From NCBI RefSeq assembly GCF_017916365.1, contig NZ_JAFMSU010000003.1:744001-808000 (forward strand): a DNA stretch of 64,000 nucleotides, in the 5' to 3' direction. The notes under the pieces were generated by a model, which worked only from the letters and a program-made list of their open reading frames with translations, was not told the origin of the DNA and made no database searches. Positions 26,466 to 33,706 of this stretch are shown piece by piece; the first letter of the stretch is position 1; the number at the start of each line of letters is the position of its first letter. Origin of the DNA: Rufibacter roseolus (GTDB lineage Bacteria; Bacteroidota; Bacteroidia; Cytophagales; Hymenobacteraceae). Both the position numbers and the translations under genes were made by a program.

Positions 26466-28894
26466 CGCAGGCTGATCTGGGCCATGAAGTTGCGGGGTGC
26501 CTGCGGGAAATAGTAGTTATAGTCATAACGGTTGGTGTCTCCGGCGTACAGCTCGGTGAAGGTGTAGCCATTGGCTTCATACTCTTCGTTGAAGACGTTG
26601 TTCACCAATAGGCCCAGTTCCACTTCTTTCATCCAGTTCACCGGTCTGAAACGGTAGAACACGCGGGCATCGCCTACTTCGTAAGGACGGATGCGGCGGT
26701 TCTGGCTGGCGGTGTTGTCCAGGAACTGCTCACTCACGGTCTTGAACTGAAATGCGAACCGAAGGCCAGTCAAAGGCTGCACCTCCAGCTGGGTGGAAGT
26801 CACAAAACTGGGCGAGTAGGCGATGGTGGTCTCGTCATACTGATTTACCACCACATCCTCGGGGTTGTAGTCAATGGGCAGGGTCTCGGTGAACTGCTTG
26901 ATGCGGTTGCGGCTCAGGGAGAAGTTGGTAGACAGACGGGCCAAATCACCCAGACCCACGCCGGCGGCCAACTCTGCACCGGTGCGATAGCTTTCCGGAA
27001 TGTTCGTTCTGAGCGCCGTTCCTACGTTGTTCACCTGACCGGTCAGCACCAACTGGTCTTTATAGTCCATGTAGAAGTAGGTAAGATCGGTGGTAAAGCG
27101 CAGCGGCAGGCCGTTCAGCTCTCCCAGGGGGTAGTTCAGGCGGTAACCGGCCTCGTAGTCGATCATGCGCTCTGCCTTGGCTCTATCGTTGGCCGGACGG
27201 TCCACAAAGTCTGAGCGGGTGGGCTCACGGTGACCTACCGCTACCGAGGCATACAGGCTGTTCTGGTCTGAAAAGGCGTAAGTGATGCCCGCTTTGGGGT
27301 TGAAGAACCGGTAATCGGCACGGGTGGTGACGTCGCGCTGGTCATCATCAATGCCGTTCACCTTGTAATCTACTCTGCGGAGCTGCAGATCCCCGAAGAG
27401 GCTGAGTTTCTCGGTGGCTTGGAGCGTGGCCTTGCCATACACGTTGAAATCAGTTTTCTGGGCATCGCCCTCATAGTAGCGGTGGCGTGGCCGGATGGTG
27501 GAAGCGTACTGCGCCCAGATCACTTCCCCGAAGTGGTCTCCGGTATAGCGGTTCCAACCTCCGCCCAGCACCGCCGAGAGTTTGCCCTGCCCGTTGTACT
27601 GCAAGGAGAAAGTGCTGCCGTAGAAATCGTTGTCCAACCATTTGCGGCTTACTAGGTCGGTGCGAGTGATAGCTACTCCACCTGCCGTCACCGGCGGAAT
27701 GTTGTAGTTGGTGAGGCGTTCGTTCACCTTGAACTGCTCATAGAACCCGAAGCCACGGGTATAGTGCAGGGCAGCGTTCAGGGTAAGGGCCCGGCTGAAC
27801 TCGTGGGCGTAGTGTAGTTGGTAATGGTACTGCTGGTAGTCGTCTACCTCGTTGTCATACGGGATATCGGTGCTGCCGTAATCGGTACCGGCGGAGTTGA
27901 AGGTGCGGTCAGTTTTCAGGGTCTCCTCGTCTACCCCGTTCCAGGCCTGGTAGGTGACTTCATGGCCGCCAAACACCACCAGTTTAAGCAAGTCCTTGGC
28001 TCCATAGTAGCCCCCAGACAGGTAGAAGGACTTCAGGTTAGAGGAAGCCCGGTCAATGTAGCCATCTGAGGTGATTCTTGATAAGCGCCCGTCCACGGCG
28101 AATTTGCCGCCCAGCAGGCCGGTTCCAAACTGCACGTTGTTTTTCCAGGTGTTGTAAGAACCATAGGCGTTGTCGGTGCGGGCGTAGGCTTCGGGGCTGG
28201 CATCCTGGGTCTGAAGGTTCAGGCTGGCGCCGAAGGCTCCCGGTCCGTTAGACGAGGTACCCACGCCGCGCTGAATCTGCACATCCTGCAGAGAAGAGGC
28301 GAAATCTGGCATGTTCACGAAGAAAACGCCGTGGCTTTCGGCATCATTCACCGGAATACCGTTCACCGTCACGTTGATGCGGGTGATGTCTGAGCCCCTG
28401 ATGCGCATGCTGGTGTAGCCCACGCCGGCGCCGGCATCTGAGTTGGTCACCAGCGAAGGCGTGTTTTCCAGCAGATAAGGCAGATCCTGCCCAAAATTGC
28501 GGCTCTCTAGTTCCTGTTTGCCCACGTTGGTGTAGGTGGTTCCGGTTTTCTCATTGGCGCGGGTGGCAGTCACCAGTACTTCTTTGGTAGCCACGCTGGT
28601 GCGGGTAAGGCTGAAGTCCAGCGGCTGGGACGCGGGTACGGTGACTGCCTGGGTGGCACTGGCGTAGCCCAGGTAGCTGATCTGCAGGTTGTAATCGCCG
28701 GCGGGCAGGTTGGAGAAGTTGAATCGGCCGGAGGCATCTGTGAGGGTGGCGCGGTTGCCGGTACCCAATGTGACGGTGCTACCGGTAAGCGGAGCCTGGG
28801 TGGCAGCATCTACTACGCGGCCAGACAAAGTGTTCTGTGCCATGGCAAACCAAGGCAGCAGGCAGCCCAAGAGCAGGGCTAAAGCTTTTTTCAT
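26459..28894 (-). CDS. TonB-dependent outer-membrane receptor, likely for thiamin
   Basis: 811 residues. Signal peptide MKKALALLLGCLLPWFAMAQ; an N-terminal carboxypeptidase-regulatory-like beta domain (LSGRVVDAATQAPLTGSTV through GDYNLQISYLGYASA, about 22-100); a plug domain (TNVGKQELESRNFGQDLPYLL, RGSDITRINVTVNGIPVND); then a 22-strand-type barrel ending in FMAQISLRF with the terminal Phe. It imports a ligand through the outer membrane using TonB energy. The TPP riboswitch in its leader (28972-29048) makes thiamin or a precursor the likely ligand. No inner-membrane thiamin transporter gene follows. The start at 28894 is chosen for the signal peptide. Confidence 0.93.
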   Translation of the reverse strand: MKKALALLLGCLLPWFAMAQNTLSGRVVDAATQAPLTGSTVTLGTGNRATLTDASGRFNFSNLPAGDYNLQISYLGYASATQAVTVPASQPLDFSLTRTSVATKEVLVTATRANEKTGTTYTNVGKQELESRNFGQDLPYLLENTPSLVTNSDAGAGVGYTSMRIRGSDITRINVTVNGIPVNDAESHGVFFVNMPDFASSLQDVQIQRGVGTSSNGPGAFGASLNLQTQDASPEAYARTDNAYGSYNTWKNNVQFGTGLLGGKFAVDGRLSRITSDGYIDRASSNLKSFYLSGGYYGAKDLLKLVVFGGHEVTYQAWNGVDEETLKTDRTFNSAGTDYGSTDIPYDNEVDDYQQYHYQLHYAHEFSRALTLNAALHYTRGFGFYEQFKVNERLTNYNIPPVTAGGVAITRTDLVSRKWLDNDFYGSTFSLQYNGQGKLSAVLGGGWNRYTGDHFGEVIWAQYASTIRPRHRYYEGDAQKTDFNVYGKATLQATEKLSLFGDLQLRRVDYKVNGIDDDQRDVTTRADYRFFNPKAGITYAFSDQNSLYASVAVGHREPTRSDFVDRPANDRAKAERMIDYEAGYRLNYPLGELNGLPLRFTTDLTYFYMDYKDQLVLTGQVNNVGTALRTNIPESYRTGAELAAGVGLGDLARLSTNFSLSRNRIKQFTETLPIDYNPEDVVVNQYDETTIAYSPSFVTSTQLEVQPLTGLRFAFQFKTVSEQFLDNTASQNRRIRPYEVGDARVFYRFRPVNWMKEVELGLLVNNVFNEEYEANGYTFTELYAGDTNRYDYNYYFPQAPRNFMAQISLRF

Positions 28895-28971
28895 GTGAAA
28901 ATTGAAAAAATAGATAAAACAACCAGGAGCCACCAGGGGCCGGTGCTCCCACTCTGTTTTGTTCCCTTGTT

Positions 28972-29048
28972 TTTCCCTTCGCCGGCATTACCCGGATCAG
29001 GTTCAATGGGTATGATCTCAGCCCGTTATATTAAGGCACCCCTAAACT
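28972..29048 (-). ncRNA. TPP riboswitch (THI element)
   Basis: Read on the minus strand: AGGGGTGCC, CGGGCTGAGATCATACCC, then TGAACCTGATCCGGGTAAT and GCCGGCGAAGGGAA. These are the conserved blocks of the thiamin pyrophosphate aptamer (GGGGTGC, CUGAGA, ACCC, GAACCUGAU, GUAAUGCCnGCGAAGGGA). A GC-rich hairpin (GGAGCACC ... GGTGGCTCC, about 28929-28953) followed by TTGTTTT sits between aptamer and ATG and could be the terminator half of the switch. A complete promoter is just upstream. Confidence 0.95.
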
Positions 29049-29052
29049 GAGG

Positions 29053-29083
29053 CAAAGCTACGCCCGCCTTCCTGGAAAACCAA
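29053..29083 (-). promoter_or_regulatory. Promoter TTG-N20-TAgcTTTG of the riboswitch transcript
   Basis: Minus strand: TTG at 29081-29083, 20 nt, TAgcTTTG at 29053-29060; start site would fall at about 29047, the first base of the aptamer. Confidence 0.85.
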
Positions 29084-29214
29084 TTAGGACCGGCATAACT
29101 TCAAATATTTTTTTGCCGATGCGGTCAACATAGCAAGGCCCCCATACGTTGAACAAAAAAGAGTCGCCTACTAGGCTGTGGATGTGATGTGAGACTTTTA
29201 ACTCATCGGATTTT

Positions 29215-29436
29215 ATGATGATCGTATACTCTTTGGCCATGTTTGCCCTGATTGCCTTTTTGGCGCTGGCCCCACGTAAAAGAATGAGCGTACCGCCGCA
29301 AGATGACAACGATGATGACGGGGGCGAACCAATCAATGATGGTTTACCCGATCTGGACCTCCCACCAGGCATCTGCCTGCCCATCAATGACTGGGAACCT
29401 GACTATAACCGGTCTTTGGTAAAGAACACCCTTTGA
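29215..29436 (+). CDS. Small single-span membrane protein with acidic, proline-rich tail
   Basis: 73 residues, unrecognised. MMIVYSLAMFALIAFLALAP is one membrane segment, followed by a basic turn (RKRM) and a tail rich in Asp, Pro and Gly (DDNDDDGGEPINDGLPDLDL, then LPPGICLP). By the positive-inside rule the tail should face the cytosol. A good intrinsic terminator begins 28 bp after the stop, which supports a transcribed unit. No promoter with a clear -7 box was found; TTTTTTG at about 29110 is the nearest. Two ATG codons are adjacent; the first is used here. Confidence 0.5.
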   Translation: MMIVYSLAMFALIAFLALAPRKRMSVPPQDDNDDDGGEPINDGLPDLDLPPGICLPINDWEPDYNRSLVKNTL

Positions 29437-29463
29437 CATAACCAGTTTTTTGCCCCAATTACC

Positions 29464-29506
29464 AAAACCCGGAAGCATGGCCCTGAAGGCTAAGCTTCCG
29501 GGTTTT
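29464..29506 (+). terminator. Terminator of the small membrane protein gene
   Basis: AAAACCCGGAAGC (29464-29476) pairs with GCTTCCGGGTTTT (29494-29506), then CGTTTTC. Confidence 0.85.
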
Positions 29507-29541
29507 CGTTTTCGGGTTGATTTTATTGAAATGGGCTCAAA
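29507..29541. repeat. Intergenic dyad, copy 9
   Basis: CGTTTTCGGGTTGATTTTAT, TGAAATGGGCTCAAA; starts directly after the terminator. Confidence 0.65.
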
Positions 29542-29558
29542 GAGGGAACCCACCTCTG

Positions 29559-29575
29559 ACCCTCCCAGGAGGGGA
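29559..29575. repeat. CCCTCC/GGAGGG palindrome, copy 3
   Basis: CCCTCC, CA, GGAGGG, with GAACCCACC just upstream, as at 10628. Confidence 0.65.
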
Positions 29576-29675
29576 AACATCAACTATTAACCGGAAAACC
29601 GATTTTCGGGATACTTGCTTTTGGGCAGTGCTGCCATTCTTCAGGTTCAAGCATATTTTGAAAAAAAGGGCACAA

Positions 29676-29716
29676 AAAAGCGGCTAGGACCTTACAGGAA
29701 GATCCTAGCCGCTTTT
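29676..29716 (-). terminator. Terminator of yceI gene
   Basis: AAAAGCGGCTAGGA (29676-29689) pairs with TCCTAGCCGCTTTT (29703-29716): 14-bp perfect stem. Confidence 0.9.
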
Positions 29717-29733
29717 AGTATGTTTTGGTCTGC

Positions 29734-30408
29734 TTATTTCTTGGCTACTGCCTCTTGTCTGGCTACCAGCTCAATGTTCAGTTCCACATCATCCATGATG
29801 GCTTTGTCGCCCAGGTTCTCAAAGAAGTTGCCGGAGCGGAATTTGATATCCCACTTGGTACGGTCAAATTTGAGGTTGGCTTTAGCGGTGGCCACGCCTT
29901 TTTTCACGGTTACCAGCGCCGGGAAGGAGATCTGGTTTGTGATGCCTTTGATGGTAAGATCGCCGGTGATGGTGTAGTTGGCAGCATCGCCTTTGGCATT
30001 CTGCTTAGGTGTCAGGTTGGTGATGGCGAACTTGGCCGTAGGGTTTTTCTCCACTGAGAAGAAATCATCAGACTTAAGGTGGTCTACGAGTCTTTTGTTT
30101 GAGCCGCCCTGCAGGTCAGTATTGGTGATGGAGGTCATGTCCATGATGAAGGTTCCGCCGCGCAGGTTCGCTTTCTCCAGGAGAATGGTACCGCTGGCCA
30201 GCGTGATGTTGCCGGTGTGCTCGCCGGTTACCTTGCGGCCAACCCAGGTGATTTTGCTTTCAGCGGGGACTACTTTGTAGTTCTGAACGGCGGGCGCCAC
30301 CACGGTTGCAGCGGGTTTTGCCTTGCCAGGCGTGCCTGGTGCCACCATTTTAAAGGCAGAAACCCCTACAGCGGCCGCTACCATAACAGAGAGTAAAACT
30401 TTTTTCAT
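29734..30408 (-). CDS. YceI-family exported protein
   Basis: 224 residues. A signal peptide (MKKVLLSVMVAAAVGVSAF) and an Ala/Pro-rich linker precede the YceI lipocalin-like barrel (KVVPAESKITWVGRKVTGEHTGNI through WDIKFRSGNFFENLGDKAIMDDVEL). YceI proteins bind isoprenoid-type lipids in the periplasm; a precise role here is unknown. A MarR-family regulator lies 60 bp upstream on the same strand and probably shares the transcript or controls it, a common pairing in Bacteroidota. The gene ends at a perfect 14-bp hairpin. Confidence 0.93.
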   Translation of the reverse strand: MKKVLLSVMVAAAVGVSAFKMVAPGTPGKAKPAATVVAPAVQNYKVVPAESKITWVGRKVTGEHTGNITLASGTILLEKANLRGGTFIMDMTSITNTDLQGGSNKRLVDHLKSDDFFSVEKNPTAKFAITNLTPKQNAKGDAANYTITGDLTIKGITNQISFPALVTVKKGVATAKANLKFDRTKWDIKFRSGNFFENLGDKAIMDDVELNIELVARQEAVAKK

Positions 30409-30468
30409 GGAGATAACTGGTAAGTGGTTTAGTAGAAAATGCTTTTAAGGGTATAAGGTATAAAAATT

Positions 30469-30918
30469 TCAGCTTCTGACTTTATCCAGGAGATTATTTA
30501 AAACCTCGGCTTCTTCCTCAGTCAGGTTGTTAAGGCCGGTGAAACCCGCGTTGCCCAGGCCATCCATCTCGGTGAGCAGATCCAGTCCTTTCTGGGTGAT
30601 GAGGATGTCCACGGTGCGGCGGTCAGTGGGGCACTGCTCACGGGTAACCAGTTCCTTGGCTTCCAGTTTGTCTACAATGCGCGAGGCGTTGGAGGTTTTG
30701 TCCAGCATGCGATCTATGAGCAGGTTCACCGTGGCCGGCTTGGGAAACTGCCCCCGCAGGATGCGCAGCACATTGTACTGCGGCAGCGTGACCCCGTAAG
30801 ACTTGAACATAGCCGACTGCCTTTGCTCCAACCAGTTAGAAGTGTACACCACGTTGATGTACGCTTTCTGGTAAACGTCCTTGAAAACACTCTGCTTTAT
30901 TTCTTCTTCTATTTTCAT
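30469..30918 (-). CDS. MarR-family transcriptional regulator
   Basis: 149 residues. Winged-helix regulator: the recognition region SYGVTLPQYNVLRILRGQ-like sequence (KSYGVTLPQYNVL), MLDKTSNASRIVDKLEAKELV and the wing REQCPTDRRTVDILITQKG all match the MarR DNA-binding domain; flanking helices form the dimer. It probably responds to small phenolic or oxidising ligands. A complete promoter TTG-N20-TAtaTTTG (30946-30976) lies 28 nt upstream. The yceI gene follows by 60 bp, so it is the likely target. I could not identify a clear operator. Confidence 0.92.
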   Translation of the reverse strand: MKIEEEIKQSVFKDVYQKAYINVVYTSNWLEQRQSAMFKSYGVTLPQYNVLRILRGQFPKPATVNLLIDRMLDKTSNASRIVDKLEAKELVTREQCPTDRRTVDILITQKGLDLLTEMDGLGNAGFTGLNNLTEEEAEVLNNLLDKVRS

Positions 30919-30945
30919 CTTAACCTCCAGTCTTCAGGCGATACT

Positions 30946-30976
30946 CAAATATATGTTCCTACCGCAAAATCAGCAA
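30946..30976 (-). promoter_or_regulatory. Promoter TTG-N20-TAtaTTTG
   Basis: Minus strand: TTG at 30974-30976, 20 nt, TAtaTTTG at 30946-30953; full consensus, upstream of marR-yceI. Confidence 0.8.
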
Positions 30977-31070
30977 CTTAGCGGGGCTTTTTCTGCGGCG
31001 GGCGCAAAGATACTACCAACATCCGGCATCCATCGTGCGTATTTCCCGTGAATCTATCTCTATTAACCGC

Positions 31071-31715
31071 ATGGCAGACATTTTTTTGGTTTCCTGGGCA
31101 GATCTGTTCTCCAGCCCCGAGAACATGATCCGGTACGGCGGCCTCACCCTTATACTGGCCATCGTGTTCCTGGAAACCGGGCTGCTCATTGGGCTGGTCA
31201 TTCCCGGGGGCGATTCCCTTTTGCTGGCCACCGGATTATTGGCGGGCGCCGATGTGCTCACCGTGCCGCTGGCCGTACTGCTGGTCAGCATGACCGCGGC
31301 AGGCATTGCCGGCGATTTGCTGGGCTTTACCATAGGCCGCCGCATGGGCAAAAAACTCTACCGGAAGCAGGACACCTGGTATTTCAAGCGCAAGAACCTG
31401 GAGCGCGCTGAGAAGTTCTACCGTGATAAAGGCAAAATGGCCATTGTGCTAGGCAAGTTTGTGCCGGTGGTGCGCACCTTCAACCCACTGCTGGCTGGGG
31501 TTACCGGCATGGAAATGGGCAGGTTCCTGCTCCTGAGCAGCTTGGGCACCGCCCTCTGGATCTGCTCCCTGGTATTGGCCAGTTATTACCTGGGCCAGCA
31601 GTTTCCGCAGCTGAAAGACTATCTGCACTACGCTATTCCGGTCATTATCCTGCTGTCTATCCTTCCAGGTATCTTCCAGTACTGGCAGGAGCGCCGGAAA
31701 AGCGCCAATGCCTAA
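31071..31715 (+). CDS. DedA-family membrane protein
   Basis: 214 residues. The DedA/VTT signatures are present: ILAIVFLETGLLIGLVIPGGDSLLLATGLL with the family's ExG-P-GxxLL pattern, AAGIAGDLLGFTIGRRMGKKL, and GKFVPVVRTFNPLLAGVTGMEMGRF. DedA proteins are inner-membrane carriers, implicated in undecaprenyl phosphate or phospholipid flipping and in membrane homeostasis. Four to five hydrophobic segments are visible. The start at 31071 (MADIFLVSW) is preferred to the in-frame GTG at 31035. A half-preserved dyad (31724-31750) and the DUF6799-like gene follow. Confidence 0.92.
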   Translation: MADIFLVSWADLFSSPENMIRYGGLTLILAIVFLETGLLIGLVIPGGDSLLLATGLLAGADVLTVPLAVLLVSMTAAGIAGDLLGFTIGRRMGKKLYRKQDTWYFKRKNLERAEKFYRDKGKMAIVLGKFVPVVRTFNPLLAGVTGMEMGRFLLLSSLGTALWICSLVLASYYLGQQFPQLKDYLHYAIPVIILLSILPGIFQYWQERRKSANA

Positions 31716-31723
31716 GCTAGCCC

Positions 31724-31750
31724 CGTTTTCGGGCTGTTTTAGAGAAATCA
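31724..31750. repeat. Intergenic dyad, degenerate copy
   Basis: CGTTTTCGGGCTGTTTTAGA, GAAATCA; the left half and centre are good, the right end is lost. Confidence 0.45.
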
Positions 31751-31783
31751 TCGTATAAATACTCAAAACCACTATTGACCTCT

Positions 31784-32365
31784 ATGATCCAACGTTACCT
31801 TTTAGCCGGTGGCCTTTTTCTGGGCATTACCCTTGCCCCGGAAATGGTTCAGGCCCAGAATGCCTCTATTGGAAAAAGTGAGCGCGGCCGCACCACCACT
31901 ACCAGCGTTGCCCCTTTGCGGCAAGGCATTATCATGCGCAACGGCAAGATGATGGAAATAAACGGCCAGCAATTCACCCCCTTGACCAAGGCCCGGACTT
32001 TCACCAACGGTGCCACCCTGCAACCCAACGGCGCCCTGACGGCATCGGGTGGAGAGGCCATCCAGTTGAATGAAGGTGACCATGTAGACCTCAAAGGCAA
32101 CATACACCGTACCACCGTGATCACGCACAGGAGCACCACCATCACCGGCGATACCACCGGCATAGGCAAACAGCTGCTGCAGGCCCAACAGATGAACGAC
32201 CGCCTCAGGCTTCTACAGGAAAAACAGCGGGTGTTACAGCAAAAGGGCGAGCTCCTGCAGAAAACCGTCCAGAACAAGCCCAGCCAAACTGAGCTGAAGA
32301 AACTGGACGCCGACTTAGCCAAACTCCAAGGCCAACTGGCCACCGAAGAAAAGAAAAAGAAGTAG
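31784..32365 (+). CDS. Exported protein with DUF6799-like repeats
   Basis: 193 residues. A signal peptide (MIQRYLLAGGLFLGITLAP, cleavage near VQAQ) is followed by two related segments, GIIMRNGKMMEINGQQFTPL with FTNGATLQPNGALTASGGE and the LNEGDHVDLKGNIHRT motif, which resemble the DUF6799 glycine-turn repeat of Bacteroidota. The C-terminal half is a coiled coil rich in Gln, Lys and Leu (from about residue 125, LQAQQMNDRLRLLQEKQ) ending in poly-Lys. The start at 31784 is used instead of the TTG at 31775. Function unknown. A terminator follows. Confidence 0.75.
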   Translation: MIQRYLLAGGLFLGITLAPEMVQAQNASIGKSERGRTTTTSVAPLRQGIIMRNGKMMEINGQQFTPLTKARTFTNGATLQPNGALTASGGEAIQLNEGDHVDLKGNIHRTTVITHRSTTITGDTTGIGKQLLQAQQMNDRLRLLQEKQRVLQQKGELLQKTVQNKPSQTELKKLDADLAKLQGQLATEEKKKK

Positions 32366-32388
32366 CCGCTTCTCTCACGTAAAAACAG

Positions 32389-32419
32389 AACGCCTCCCAA
32401 TGATCTGGGAGGCGTTTTG
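32389..32419 (+). terminator. Terminator after the DUF6799-like gene
   Basis: AACGCCTCCCA pairs with TGGGAGGCGTT around ATGATC, followed by TTGTTT. A degenerate dyad continues to 32453. Confidence 0.88.
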
Positions 32420-32466
32420 TTTATATGGCGTTTTCCAGAAATCAGCCTTAAATCAATTTTTCAGAA

Positions 32467-33465
32467 TTATGGCTGTTCCACGGGGTACAGGCGGCCGGCT
32501 TCTTCTTTTACCAGTTTGAATGGCTCATCTTTCACCACCAGCATGCCGTCCAGATCCAGCAGGTGCACGCCGTGGGCCAGTTGCAGCGCCGACCAGATGG
32601 CCATGGACGTTTCCATCATGCACCCTATCATGGTTTTCAGGCCCAGGCTTCTGGTCTTTTGCAGAATAGCCAGTCCGTTGAGGTAACCGCCGGCTTTCAT
32701 GAGTTTCATGTTCACCCCATGGAACTGTTGCTGCAGCAGTTCCCAGTCGGCGTGGTCGGTGACGGATTCATCAGCGAAGAGGTCATAGGGCGAGCGTTTC
32801 TTCAGGTACAGGTACTCGTCCTGCAGGTCTGAAGGCATTGGCTGCTCAATCATGAGCACGGGGTATCTTTTCAGCCCCTCAAAGAAGCGCATAAGGGAAT
32901 CTGGGTCCTGCCAGGCCTCGTTGGCGTCAATGATCAGGCCTTGGTTTGTGGCTTTGGTCACCTCAGAAAGCATGTCAAGGCCACTTTCCTGGTTTACTTT
33001 CACTTTGAGGTACTCAAACCGGTGCAGGCCGTGCTCTTTGGTGAAGTCCGCGATCTTACCGGGATCCATAATGGGGTAGGAATACGCCGTAGGGGCTGAG
33101 GCCACGGGTTGTACGCCTAAAAACTCAGTCACCGTCTGACCGTTTTTCCGGCAGAGGTAGTGAATAAAAGCTGATTCTATGGCAAACCTGAGCGCCGGCA
33201 GCACTGGGTGCAGGCTCATGAGGTGCTGCAGTTCTTCCACTGAACCTACGTGGGACAGGCCGTTGGCCTGCAGGGTCTGAAACTGCTCCTGCAGCAGTGC
33301 GGGAGTTTCGCCGTAGCGGGTGTTGGGGGCGGCTTCTCCCCTTCCCTGAAATCTCTCGTCACCAACGGTCACAAACAGATTAGTTTTCACATCTGAGGCA
33401 TTGCGGGAGATTTTCCAGGTATAGCGCAAGGTGAGGTCCCGAGCCTCCAAATTCCAAAGTAGCAT
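32467..33465 (-). CDS. Dipeptide epimerase (enolase superfamily)
   Basis: 332 residues. Muconate-cycloisomerase-type barrel: catalytic KVKVN (KxK), metal ligands in LIIDANEAW, LMIEQPM and LFADESV, and the second catalytic Lys in MKLMKAGG. The C-terminal LLDLDGMLVVKDEP carries the Asp-x-Asp motif that binds the dipeptide amino group in Ala-Glu epimerases. The enzyme probably epimerises L-Ala-D-Glu from recycled peptidoglycan to L-Ala-L-Glu, or a related dipeptide. The start at 33465 (MLLWNLEARDLTL) is preferred to the in-frame TTG at 33486. No linked recycling genes are seen in the window. Confidence 0.88.
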   Translation of the reverse strand: MLLWNLEARDLTLRYTWKISRNASDVKTNLFVTVGDERFQGRGEAAPNTRYGETPALLQEQFQTLQANGLSHVGSVEELQHLMSLHPVLPALRFAIESAFIHYLCRKNGQTVTEFLGVQPVASAPTAYSYPIMDPGKIADFTKEHGLHRFEYLKVKVNQESGLDMLSEVTKATNQGLIIDANEAWQDPDSLMRFFEGLKRYPVLMIEQPMPSDLQDEYLYLKKRSPYDLFADESVTDHADWELLQQQFHGVNMKLMKAGGYLNGLAILQKTRSLGLKTMIGCMMETSMAIWSALQLAHGVHLLDLDGMLVVKDEPFKLVKEEAGRLYPVEQP

Positions 33466-33530
33466 AGTAAATAGTAGGGGTTGCAAGCCTCAAGTGTAGT
33501 AAAAAAGACGCAAAGGCCAATAAAATTCGT

Positions 33531-33566
33531 GCTTTTGCCCGCATCTTTCAAAAACGGCCCCAGAAC
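33531..33566. repeat. Intergenic dyad, copy 10
   Basis: GCTTTTGCCCGCATCTTTC, AAAAACGGCCCCAGAAC. It ends 32 bp before the -7 box of the symporter gene. Confidence 0.65.
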
Positions 33567-33598
33567 GCCTTGCCTCTTTAGGAACCGGAAGAAAAAAG

Positions 33599-33606
33599 TA
33601 TATTTG
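33599..33606 (+). promoter_or_regulatory. -7 box TAtaTTTG upstream of symporter
   Basis: Exact TAnnTTTG match, about 100 nt before the ATG; -33 only partial (TTT at 33577-33579, 19-nt spacing). Confidence 0.55.
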
Positions 33607-33706
33607 TAGGTTCCAAGACCTTAGCCGCCTCTTTTGAGCCGGCGAACAAACTAAACCAAAACCTCCGCTCTTCCTTTTTCCTGAAGGAAGGGAGCTTAAT
33701 TCATTT

